From positions 1-49,043 of the forward strand of contig JBMYYK010000015.1 in assembly GCA_049609325.1 (NCBI GenBank): a stretch of DNA of 49,043 nucleotides, written 5' to 3'. Numbering within the stretch: position 1 is the first letter of the stretch; each line of letters starts with the position of its first letter. Below the pieces are notes generated by a model, which made no database searches, was not told the origin of the DNA, and saw only the letters and a list, made by a program, of their open reading frames with translations. Positions 42,186-49,043 of this stretch are shown one piece after another. This DNA comes from GCA-2733415 sp049609325 (GTDB taxonomy: Bacteria > Bacteroidota > Bacteroidia > Flavobacteriales > Flavobacteriaceae). A program made the position numbers and the translations under genes.

Positions 42186-43175
42186 ATGTATCCATTAAGA
42201 AGAAACCGTCGATTGAGAACTAATGAGGCTATTAGAGCATTAGTAAGAGAAAATACCATTACTCCAAATGATTTTTTAGTGCCGCTTTTTGTAGTAGAAG
42301 GAATGGGAGTTAAAGAAGAAATAGAGTCGATGCCAAACTACTACCGTTATAGCTTAGACTTACTATATATGGAGGTAAAAGCATTATGGGCATTGGGTTT
42401 AAAGTCGGTGTTGTTGTTTGTAAAAGTACCAGACAATTTAAAAGATAATGCAGGAACTGAAGCCTTAAATTCAGAAGGACTGATGCAACGTGCAATTAGA
42501 ACGGTTAAAGACGCCTGCCCAGATATGTTGGTGATGACTGATGTGGCATTAGATCCATATTCGTCTTACGGTCATGATGGAATTGTAGAAAATGGTAGCA
42601 TTTTAAATGATGAAACGGCCGATTTACTTTCAGAAATGGCAGTGTCGCACGCAAATGCAGGAGCAAATTTTGTAGCGCCAAGTGATATGATGGACGGAAG
42701 AATAGGAGTGATACGTGAAGCTTTAGAAGATGACGGTTTTGTTGATGTAGGTATTATGAGCTATTCAGCTAAATACGCCTCAGCATTTTACGGACCTTTT
42801 AGAGACGCATTAGATTCAGCGCCTGTTGATAAAGTTGATGTGCCTAAAGATAAAAGTACTTATCAGATGGATTATGCCAATCGTTATGAGGCTATGCGTG
42901 AAACAGAAATGGATATTGATGAAGGCGCAGATATCGTAATGGTTAAACCTGGTATGCCGTATTTAGATATTGTTCGTGAAGTAAAAAATGAATTTGACGT
43001 ACCTGTAGCGGTATATCAAGTAAGTGGTGAATATGCTATGATTAAAGCAGCAGCTGAAAAAGGTTGGCTAAATCATGACCAAACTATGCTTGAAAGCACC
43101 ATGGCATTTAAACGTGCTGGCGCAGATATAATTGCCAGTTATTTTGCAAAGGATGTAGTTAAATTATTATCTTAG
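42186..43175 (+). CDS. hemB: Porphobilinogen synthase (delta-aminolaevulinate dehydratase)
   Basis: This enzyme of 329 residues joins two 5-aminolaevulinate molecules to porphobilinogen. The Schiff-base lysines lie in MSYSAKYASAFYGPFRDA and IVMVKPGMPYLDIVRE. The region that binds zinc through three cysteines in E. coli reads VMTDVALDPYSSYGHDGIV here and has no cysteine. By analogy to other bacteria with a DVALDPxxxxGHDG segment, this is the magnesium-type enzyme. It is an early pathway step but is placed after hemE and hemF, with one base between it and hemF. Confidence 0.96.
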   Translation: MYPLRRNRRLRTNEAIRALVRENTITPNDFLVPLFVVEGMGVKEEIESMPNYYRYSLDLLYMEVKALWALGLKSVLLFVKVPDNLKDNAGTEALNSEGLMQRAIRTVKDACPDMLVMTDVALDPYSSYGHDGIVENGSILNDETADLLSEMAVSHANAGANFVAPSDMMDGRIGVIREALEDDGFVDVGIMSYSAKYASAFYGPFRDALDSAPVDKVDVPKDKSTYQMDYANRYEAMRETEMDIDEGADIVMVKPGMPYLDIVREVKNEFDVPVAVYQVSGEYAMIKAAAEKGWLNHDQTMLESTMAFKRAGADIIASYFAKDVVKLLS

Positions 43176-43209
43176 GGATAGTTATTACTTGAAAACTTAA
43201 AAAAACTGA

Positions 43210-44280
43210 ATGACAGTATTAATTTTATACGCTCTACTTTCAATAATTTTTTCATTCATCTGCTCTATTCTTGAAGCGGTATTATTGAGTGTTACACCAA
43301 CATTTGTAAACTTAAAGAAGAAAGAAGACAAAGCTTTTGCGCATCATTTAGAAGAACTTAAGCAGGATGTAGATAAGCCTCTTATTGCAATTTTAACGTT
43401 GAATACGGTGGCACATACAGTAGGAGCAATAATGGTTGGTTCTGAAGCTAAAAATGTATTTGGCGATGAAGGTAATGGGGTATTCATGGTATCTGCAATT
43501 ATGACCGTGTTAATATTAGTGGCTTCAGAAATTATTCCTAAAACTATTGGAGCAACACATTGGAAAAACTTAGCGCCAATTTCAACCTTACTTCTAAGAG
43601 GTCTGATTTTAATTTTTAAATGGACAGGAATAATCTGGTTATTGCAATTGGTAACCAAATTGTTTGGTAAAGGAGGCCATGGACATAATGTACTCAGTAG
43701 AGAGCATTTTTCTGTTATGGCAGAAATGGCAAAGGAAGAGGGTGTTTTTGAAGAGTCGGAATCTAAAGTGATTAAAAATCTTCTGAACTTTAAATCTATT
43801 TACGCTAAAGATGTCATGACACCGCGAAGTGTGATGAAAACTGCTGAAGAGACTACCACATTAAAAGACTTTTTTGAAGCGAATAAAGATTTACGTTTTT
43901 CAAGAATTCCAATTTATAAAGGGGATAATCCTGATCATATTACCGGGTTTGTATTAAAAGAAGAAGTATATAAAAACTTAGCTGAAAATCTTGATCAAAA
44001 GCATTTGATTGATATCAAACGCCGTTTATTAGTTGTAGATAGAGAAGTGCCTATTCCGAGTTTGTTTGAGCAGTTAATTCAAGAGAAAGAACATGTGGCT
44101 TTAGTTGTTGATGAATTTGGATCAGTCAGTGGTTTAGTAACTATGGAAGATGTTATTGAAACCTTGCTTGGTCTAGAAATTATGGATGAAAGTGATACTG
44201 ATTCAGACATGCAACAATTGGCACGAGAAAACTGGAAAATACGTGCTAAACGTTTAGGTATTATAGGGGATGATGAGTGA
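43210..44280 (+). CDS. CNNM/CBS-domain membrane protein (TlyC/CorC-like)
   Basis: This 356-residue protein has a CNNM (DUF21) membrane domain with helices at about 2-22, 58-80, 90-110 and 125-150 (NTVAHTVGAIMVGSEAKNVF, LVASEIIPKTIGATHWKNLA). A cytosolic pair of CBS domains follows (DVMTPRSVMKTAEETTTLKD, LRFSRIPIYKGDNPDHITGF, VALVVDEFGSVSGLVTMEDV). The usual CorC_HlyC C-terminal domain is missing. Family members take part in Mg2+ or Co2+ transport; 'haemolysin' labels are historical. It overlaps the next gene by 11 bp and follows hemB by 34 bp. Confidence 0.92.
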   Translation: MTVLILYALLSIIFSFICSILEAVLLSVTPTFVNLKKKEDKAFAHHLEELKQDVDKPLIAILTLNTVAHTVGAIMVGSEAKNVFGDEGNGVFMVSAIMTVLILVASEIIPKTIGATHWKNLAPISTLLLRGLILIFKWTGIIWLLQLVTKLFGKGGHGHNVLSREHFSVMAEMAKEEGVFEESESKVIKNLLNFKSIYAKDVMTPRSVMKTAEETTTLKDFFEANKDLRFSRIPIYKGDNPDHITGFVLKEEVYKNLAENLDQKHLIDIKRRLLVVDREVPIPSLFEQLIQEKEHVALVVDEFGSVSGLVTMEDVIETLLGLEIMDESDTDSDMQQLARENWKIRAKRLGIIGDDE

Positions 44281-44755
44281 TACTGATGTAGCAACAATAA
44301 CCACTCCTCTTGGAATATGTGAAATTCAAGGTAGTGAACAAGGTATTTCTAAAGTTTCTATATTGAACGATGCGGTTGAGGTTACAGAACACATTCCACA
44401 ATCTTTACAAGCATGTGTAAGTCAGCTTCAAGATTATTTTAATGGTACCCGAAAAGACTTCGATTTAACGTTTGATTTACAAGGCACTCAATTCCAGAAA
44501 AAAGTTTGGATGTCGTTGTTAAACATTCCGTTTGGGTGCACCACCACATACCTACAACAAGCACGATTATTAGGCGATGAAAAAGCAATAAGAGCAGTAG
44601 CATCGGCTAATGGTAAAAATCCAATCTGGGTTATTTTACCTTGTCATAGGGTCGTTGGCTCAGATGGTTCGTTAACGGGATATGCAGGAGGTCTGTGGCG
44701 CAAAAAATGGTTGTTAGAACACGAACAAGGTTGTAAGCAACAGCGCTTGTTTTAA
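44270..44755 (+). CDS. ogt: Methylated-DNA-[protein]-cysteine S-methyltransferase
   Basis: This 161-residue suicide repair protein moves an alkyl group from O6-alkylguanine to its own cysteine. The active site is the Cys in VILPCHRVVGSDGSLTGYAG, and LARAxA-like KAIRAVASANGKNPI precedes it. The helix-turn-helix part (FQKKVWMSLLNIPFGCTTTY) carries DNA contacts. It has no Ada domain, so it is Ogt/MGMT type. Two overlapping starts (44270, 44273) are possible. It overlaps the CNNM gene by 11 bp. Confidence 0.94.
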   Translation: MMSDTDVATITTPLGICEIQGSEQGISKVSILNDAVEVTEHIPQSLQACVSQLQDYFNGTRKDFDLTFDLQGTQFQKKVWMSLLNIPFGCTTTYLQQARLLGDEKAIRAVASANGKNPIWVILPCHRVVGSDGSLTGYAGGLWRKKWLLEHEQGCKQQRLF

Positions 44756-44762
44756 AATTACG

Positions 44763-44770
44763 TATCTTTA
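44763..44770 (+). promoter_or_regulatory. Possible -7 box of the DUF4442 gene
   Basis: TATCTTTA, one mismatch to TAnnTTTG, lies 5 bases before the ATG at 44776. The pattern resembles those at umuC, umuD and the CYTH gene and would give a leaderless mRNA. Confidence 0.3.
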
Positions 44771-44775
44771 ATATA

Positions 44776-45294
44776 ATGTATAAAATCGCATTTAATTTTT
44801 TAAAGCGCTTCTTTTCTGAGGCTGCACTGTTTAAGCACGGATTTAATTTGTCGCCAATGTATCGTAGATCTGTTGGTAAACTGGTATTTGTGTCAAAAGA
44901 TTTGCATAATGTACACGTTCATATTCCTTTAAATTATAAGAACAGAAATTATGTTGGGGCTATTTTTGGAGGTAGTATGTTTTCTGCCACAGACCCGATT
45001 TATATGATTCAACTTATGAATATTTTAGGAGATGATTATGTGGTATGGGATAAAGCGGCTGATATAAAATACAAGCGCCCTGCAAGAGAAACTGCACATG
45101 CTCATTTTCAGTTTTCTGAAGAGGAAATCAAGATGATTAAAGATAGAGTAATTGCAGAAAAAGAAATTGATTTTGAAAAAACCTTAGCAATAACAAACCA
45201 AAATAATGTGATATTTGCTGAGTTATCTAAAACGATATATATAGCCCAAAAAGACTACTATAAAGAGAAAATAAAGCACAGAACTCATAAATAA
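44776..45294 (+). CDS. DUF4442 domain (hotdog-fold) protein
   Basis: This 172-residue cytosolic protein shows the DUF4442 pattern: LSPMYRRSVGKLVFVSKDLH, VHVHIPLNYKNRNYVGAIFG, GSMFSATDPIYMIQLMNILG and DYVVWDKAADIKYKRPARET. The family is a putative thioesterase of hotdog fold; the catalytic residues cannot be pinned down, and the acyl substrate is unknown. It begins 20 bp after ogt and precedes the exonuclease gene by 7 bp. Confidence 0.88.
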   Translation: MYKIAFNFLKRFFSEAALFKHGFNLSPMYRRSVGKLVFVSKDLHNVHVHIPLNYKNRNYVGAIFGGSMFSATDPIYMIQLMNILGDDYVVWDKAADIKYKRPARETAHAHFQFSEEEIKMIKDRVIAEKEIDFEKTLAITNQNNVIFAELSKTIYIAQKDYYKEKIKHRTHK

Positions 45295-45301
45295 TAGTAG
45301 T

Positions 45302-46015
45302 ATGTTACAGAAAGTAAATCCAGAACATATCTTGTTTTTAGATATTGAAACGGTTCCAGAACATCCAAATTATAACGAATTAAATGATGAGCTTAAAGAA
45401 CTCTGGTCACAAAAAACCCAATACCAAAGACAGGAGAGTATTTCCGCCGAAGCATTTTATAATCGTGCAGGAATTTGGGCTGAATTCGGTAAAATTATAT
45501 GCATTTCTGTAGGATATTTTGTCATTCAAAATGCCGAACATCAGTTTAGAATAACGTCATTTTCTGGTGATGAGTACCAAATACTTTTAGACTTTAAATC
45601 ACTTTTAGATCGTCACTTTTTTAAACCACAGCATTTGTTATGTGCACATAATGGTAAAGAGTTTGACTTCCCGTTTATTGCTCGTAGAATGGTAATACAC
45701 GGTATTGAAATTCCTAACATATTAAATCTATTTGGTAAGAAACCTTGGGAGATACAGCATTTAGATACTATGGAGTTGTGGAAGTTTGGTGACTATAAAC
45801 ACTACACCTCATTAAAATTATTAACCTCTATTTTAGGAATACCTTCTCCTAAAGATGATATTGACGGAAGTCAGGTTGCTGAAGTGTATTACCAAAATAA
45901 TGACATTAAGCGTATTGTGAACTATTGTGAAAAGGATACTATTGCTGTTGCTCAAATATTTTTAAAGTACCGTAGAGAGCAATTACTTTTAGAAGAGGAT
46001 ATTGTTTATGTATAA
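45302..46015 (+). CDS. Putative 3'-5' exonuclease (PolB-exonuclease-like)
   Basis: This 237-residue RNase H-fold nuclease shows ILFLDIETVPEHPNYNEL (the exo I DxE motif), LLCAHNGKEFDFPFIARRM (exo II) and VNYCEKDTIAVAQIFLKY (exo III with YC..D). The spacing fits the family described as 3'-5' exonuclease related to the exonuclease domain of PolB. Lacking a polymerase part, it should work alone or as a repair nuclease. It is last in the row CNNM-ogt-DUF4442-exo and is followed by a strong terminator. Confidence 0.9.
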   Translation: MLQKVNPEHILFLDIETVPEHPNYNELNDELKELWSQKTQYQRQESISAEAFYNRAGIWAEFGKIICISVGYFVIQNAEHQFRITSFSGDEYQILLDFKSLLDRHFFKPQHLLCAHNGKEFDFPFIARRMVIHGIEIPNILNLFGKKPWEIQHLDTMELWKFGDYKHYTSLKLLTSILGIPSPKDDIDGSQVAEVYYQNNDIKRIVNYCEKDTIAVAQIFLKYRREQLLLEEDIVYV

Positions 46016-46046
46016 AAAAACCGGAGCCAATTGCTCCGGTTTTTTT
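46014..46046. terminator. Bidirectional terminator between the exonuclease and M4 peptidase genes
   Basis: ACCGGAGC (46020-46027) pairs with GCTCCGGT (46033-46040), with seven As before and a run of Ts after. It lies just at the exonuclease stop and 22 bp from the peptidase stop, so it serves both. Confidence 0.9.
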
Positions 46047-46067
46047 ATACATATTAACAATAATAAT

Positions 46068-48638
46068 TTACTGTTTTATTATTTTAACAACACCTGATCC
46101 TTTATCAGAATGTATTTGCATAAAATATAACCCACTAGCAAATTCAGACATGTCAATAGTCATTTGCGATTGCATTTGAGATAAGTCAATAGCTTTTATA
46201 AAACGACCATTTATGTCTCTAATTTCAGCTGATGATAAATCAATTGAATTTATTCTGTCAATAGTAATGGCTCCATTAGTAGGATTTGGATAAATATTGA
46301 TGTTAGCGTTTAAGTATTCAGAATCTGTAATTGATAATGTACCAGTACAGTTATAGATGGCAACATCATCTAAATACCAACCTATGGCACCATTACATCC
46401 GTCAGTACCCATTTCCCAACGGAACTGTATTGTTGAGTTAGACGTAACTCCTAATGAAGATAAATCTATAACACTTTGTCCCCAACTTCCAGAACCTGCA
46501 GTTCCTTCATCACCACCAGTAAAAGCATCTTGACCCGCTAACGGGTTGTCATTTCCTGCGCTAACAGGTTGTATAGTGCCGTTTGGAGGATTTACCGAAT
46601 ATGATCCATTAGGAACAATTGTCCATGAACCACCATTTAAACGGTATTTGATGTTACCACCATCCCATTCAGCTTCTGTGGCTACATAATGGTCAAAAGC
46701 CATTTCAAATGTACCTCCTGTAACTTCAGGAATATTAATTACTGGACTTTCAAGTCTGATAATACCATTTTCTAAATCAGCAGAACAATCTCCGTTAATA
46801 GGATCTATTCCAAAAATTCCATTACCGGCTCTACTTCCTGGCAGAGAAGAAACTATAGTCCAATCTCTAGATTCCCATGTTGCAGGATTTGTAGGTAATT
46901 GAGATACTGTCCAAGCGCCTAACCCAGACTCCCAATCTTCATAGTATAATCTGCTATTAGTTGCTGCTGCGCATAAAGCTGGTGCTGGTTCTAATAATGG
47001 CTCAAAGCCACAAGCATCAGGATTTATTTTCAATTCTACGGCATATACGGCGTTTAACACTTGAGTAACATCTGAAGCAGTAATTATCTCACCAGAAGGT
47101 CCTGCTGGAGTACTTGTAGTTGATAAACCTTCTAGGTTGACTCCTAATAAATCGTTAGCAGCTGCTTCTAAAGCGTTACCTAAATCTTCAAAATTACTGG
47201 TCGCAGTTAAATAAGAACTTTGCGTTCTCCAGAAGATATGAGCCGCTTTGGTAAATCCAATTCCTGTGATGGTATAGCCATTATAGGTTCCTCCATCTAC
47301 CAAAAGGGCGTATGCGTGGTTTGGTATACCAGAATTGATATGTACACCTCCACCATCAGAAGCTGCACAGTGGTAATTACCGTCAGTTACTTTTCCTGGG
47401 TCTCCATTACAAGGTGGGTTCCACATATCTCTAATTGCTCCTCCAAAAGCACTTGCATCTTCTCCCATTCTCCAACGGTCAGAGCTATTACAAAATGGAG
47501 TTCTTAATGATAAGTCTTCACCGGCATCTTCATAGTTATTCAATAAATCTATTGTTTCTCCCCAAATGTCTGAAAATGACTCGTTCATAGCACCAGACTG
47601 GTAGGCGTATATCAAACCACTTGTGTATTCTGTGTATGCGTGCCCCCATTCATGTGCAATAACATCATCTGTTGCTGTACCGTTACAGTAGTTTGCAGTT
47701 GCTCCGTTCCAATTGGCATTAGGACAAGCTATACCAGGATTATTGTTAATGGTTCTCATTTGAGCATCTGCACCATCATATGATACATAGCCAAAAGCAT
47801 TGTTGAAAAAATGATACATATGCCCAGAAGCAATAACTTCGTTTTGTTGCCATTGAGTTAATCCGCCTGGTAAAGGGTCACCTTCTTGCCAAACAACATT
47901 GCCAGTGTTTTGTTCATACACAATTCTATCCATTGCATGAGCCATACCTGTAAATTGTTCAGTAATACTGCCATCATGTGCATTCACAAATAGGTATTCT
48001 CTAACATCATTATTGTTTCTAACCTCTATTTCATACACAAGTTTTTGTAATGTCATAATACCACGTTCAATCCCTTTAGGGAATATATACATGGTGTTTT
48101 TTTGTGCAAATATATCTGTATTAGAGTAATTTATACCTTGGTTGTTTACAGTATTTAAAGCTATTGTTTCTGCTTGTTGTTTAGTAATACTTGGCGTAGT
48201 GTTTAACTTAATATTTGGAATGAAATTACCATTGATTGCAGTTAATTGCTCATTACTATTAAAGTGAAAATAAAGTTTTCCATCATACACAGGGACATTA
48301 TTTTTAACTTGTGTGTAAATTAACCTAGTTAAATTATTAGCATCTGTTTGTTTTGACGCATAATTAAGTTGACTTGAAATATCTGTAATACCAAATATAG
48401 ATTTATATTGTGATAAGAACGCCTGTACTTTTTGTTGGCGTGTAGTTGCGTTGATATGTAATGGTTGACTTGCCGGAAATTTGATGAATTTCGGAACTCC
48501 TGTGCTTGGGTTTAGTGTAATTGTAGCATTGGTGTTGTAAACTAAAGCGTCTAATAGCTTTTGGTTTTGTGAATACACCTGTACTGTACAAAAAAACAAA
48601 GCAACAAGAAGTGCTTGTTTGAGTAGAGTTGTTTTCAT
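46068..48638 (-). CDS. M4 (thermolysin) family metallopeptidase with T9SS type A sorting domain
   Basis: This secreted protease precursor has 856 residues. A signal peptide (MKTTLLKQALLVALFFCTVQ, ending VYSQ) is followed by the FTP propeptide and PepSY region (about 50-215). The peptidase M4 domain has the zinc motif HEWGH at about residues 328-332, the third ligand in GAMNESFSDIWGE and the active-site histidine in GGGVHINSGIPNHAYALLVD. A beta-rich domain of about 170 residues follows (RLYYEDWESGLGAWTVSQLP to GWYLDDVAIYNC). The last ~85 residues are a T9SS type A domain (INIYPNPTNGAITIDRI ... GLYFMQIHS). It is thus an extracellular or surface-bound protease exported through T9SS. Confidence 0.95.
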   Translation of the reverse strand: MKTTLLKQALLVALFFCTVQVYSQNQKLLDALVYNTNATITLNPSTGVPKFIKFPASQPLHINATTRQQKVQAFLSQYKSIFGITDISSQLNYASKQTDANNLTRLIYTQVKNNVPVYDGKLYFHFNSNEQLTAINGNFIPNIKLNTTPSITKQQAETIALNTVNNQGINYSNTDIFAQKNTMYIFPKGIERGIMTLQKLVYEIEVRNNNDVREYLFVNAHDGSITEQFTGMAHAMDRIVYEQNTGNVVWQEGDPLPGGLTQWQQNEVIASGHMYHFFNNAFGYVSYDGADAQMRTINNNPGIACPNANWNGATANYCNGTATDDVIAHEWGHAYTEYTSGLIYAYQSGAMNESFSDIWGETIDLLNNYEDAGEDLSLRTPFCNSSDRWRMGEDASAFGGAIRDMWNPPCNGDPGKVTDGNYHCAASDGGGVHINSGIPNHAYALLVDGGTYNGYTITGIGFTKAAHIFWRTQSSYLTATSNFEDLGNALEAAANDLLGVNLEGLSTTSTPAGPSGEIITASDVTQVLNAVYAVELKINPDACGFEPLLEPAPALCAAATNSRLYYEDWESGLGAWTVSQLPTNPATWESRDWTIVSSLPGSRAGNGIFGIDPINGDCSADLENGIIRLESPVINIPEVTGGTFEMAFDHYVATEAEWDGGNIKYRLNGGSWTIVPNGSYSVNPPNGTIQPVSAGNDNPLAGQDAFTGGDEGTAGSGSWGQSVIDLSSLGVTSNSTIQFRWEMGTDGCNGAIGWYLDDVAIYNCTGTLSITDSEYLNANINIYPNPTNGAITIDRINSIDLSSAEIRDINGRFIKAIDLSQMQSQMTIDMSEFASGLYFMQIHSDKGSGVVKIIKQ

Positions 48639-48747
48639 TTTGAGTTGTGTAATTTTTATGGTTAAACTTTGTAAATATAATGAAATTAAAACACTTTAAC
48701 TGATGTTTTTACCTGTTGTCGATGTATAGGTGAGGTGAGTCATTAAT

Positions 48748-48778
48748 AAAAAAAGCCGAAGTATAACTTCGGCTTTTT
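48748..48778. terminator. Terminator of the truncated T9SS gene
   Basis: AAAAGCCGAAGT (48751-48762) pairs with ACTTCGGCTTTT (48766-48777) around ATA, with A/T tracts on both sides. It lies 21 bp after the stop of the gene at the right edge. Confidence 0.88.
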
Positions 48779-48798
48779 AGTTTTTTAGGCTTTACTTA

Positions 48799-49043
48799 TT
48801 AGTTTGTAATAATCAATTGTTTTGTTGCCTTTTTATTGTCATGTTCAATTTGTATAATGTATGACCCATTAGCAATAGTATTTAACTCAATTGTTTTGTT
48901 GAATAAACTATTGTTATTGTCAAATTTGTTTGCATACACTAAACGTCCTTGTAAATCATATAATGAAATGTTAATTGGACTATTTGAAGCATCATTCATT
49001 TGAATATGTAAATTACCTTGAACAGGGTTGGGCCATAATTTTA
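48799..49043 (-). CDS. T9SS type A sorting domain protein, C-terminal end (partial at window edge)
   Basis: The frame runs to the window edge without a start, giving about 81 residues of a C-terminus. It reads KLWPNPVQGNLHIQMNDA and INISLYDLQGRLVYANKFDN, ending NGSYIIQIEHDNKKATKQLI. This is a type A T9SS sorting domain: PNP motif, the DLQGR turn and the GxYxxxI strand. The Met at 48999 is internal. The upstream functional domain lies outside the window, so the cargo is unidentified. It is on the same strand as the M4 peptidase gene and separated from it by a terminator. Confidence 0.88.
   Translation of the reverse strand, partial: KLWPNPVQGNLHIQMNDASNSPINISLYDLQGRLVYANKFDNNNSLFNKTIELNTIANGSYIIQIEHDNKKATKQLIITN

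Overview
The window is a low-GC chromosomal segment from a member of the Bacteroidota, almost certainly the class Flavobacteriia and probably the family Flavobacteriaceae. The evidence is a PorZ-type type IX secretion (T9SS) component, T9SS type A sorting domains at three C-termini, a complete Bat (Bacteroides aerotolerance) operon, lineage-restricted families (IPExxxVDY, THC0290_0291, head GIN), promoters of the TTG / TAnnTTTG type, and almost no Shine-Dalgarno sequences. The genus cannot be fixed from this sequence. Oxygen-dependent HemF and a di-haem peroxidase fit an aerobic or facultative life style. I see no rRNA, tRNA, insertion sequence, prophage or CRISPR array, and no stretch over 300 bases without a gene.

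Layout. 1-1750: end of the ATP synthase operon (atpA 3' half, atpG) with a repeat between the two genes and a terminator after atpG. 1855-7303: mixed single genes (orphan secreted protein, ABM-fold protein, ALDH7-type aldehyde dehydrogenase, di-haem peroxidase lipoprotein, small Cys/His secreted protein, LuxR-type regulator, PhnA/YjdM-like protein). 7431-10010: ABC-F ATPase and a tRNA-dihydrouridine synthase, converging. 10049-13709: minus-strand cassette of SPFH-GYF2 protein, double zinc-ribbon membrane protein, Kv-like potassium channel and SAM methyltransferase. 13847-16552: IPExxxVDY protein, pyruvate kinase and a sulfurtransferase in an overlapping or tight row. 17156-20476: DNA-damage tolerance cluster (DinB, UmuC, UmuD) with a CYTH-domain protein between them. 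20504-25957: PorZ, RecO and a TonB-dependent receptor in an overlapping minus-strand row leading into umuC-umuD. 26088-28428: NADP-type glutamate dehydrogenase and a THC0290_0291 family protein. 28481-39572: a Schlafen/AlbA_2-type gene divergent from the Bat operon (MoxR, DUF58, BatD-like membrane protein, BatA, BatB, BatC, BatD, BatE), then a head GIN adhesin-like protein. 39573-46015: CvpA, the haem genes hemE-hemF-hemB, a CNNM/CBS membrane protein, a DNA alkyl transferase, a DUF4442 protein and a 3'-5' exonuclease. 46068-49043: an M4 metallopeptidase with a T9SS signal and the end of a second T9SS cargo protein.

How genes work together. MoxR, DUF58 and BatA-E form the usual ATPase / VWA / TPR envelope complex. 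PorZ belongs to the T9SS attachment complex that handles proteins such as the M4 peptidase. HemE, HemF and HemB are three steps of one tetrapyrrole pathway. DinB and UmuCD are two translesion polymerase systems side by side.

The least-explained pieces are the SPFH / zinc-ribbon / ion-channel cassette (which recalls Bacillus YdjG-YdjI), the third Bat-operon gene with an unassigned C-terminal domain, and a set of promoter boxes placed so close to start codons that the mRNAs should be leaderless. Most of the window is ordinary flavobacterial core genome. I do not see a clear-cut new defence or mobile system. All calls come from reading the sequence; no database search was run.
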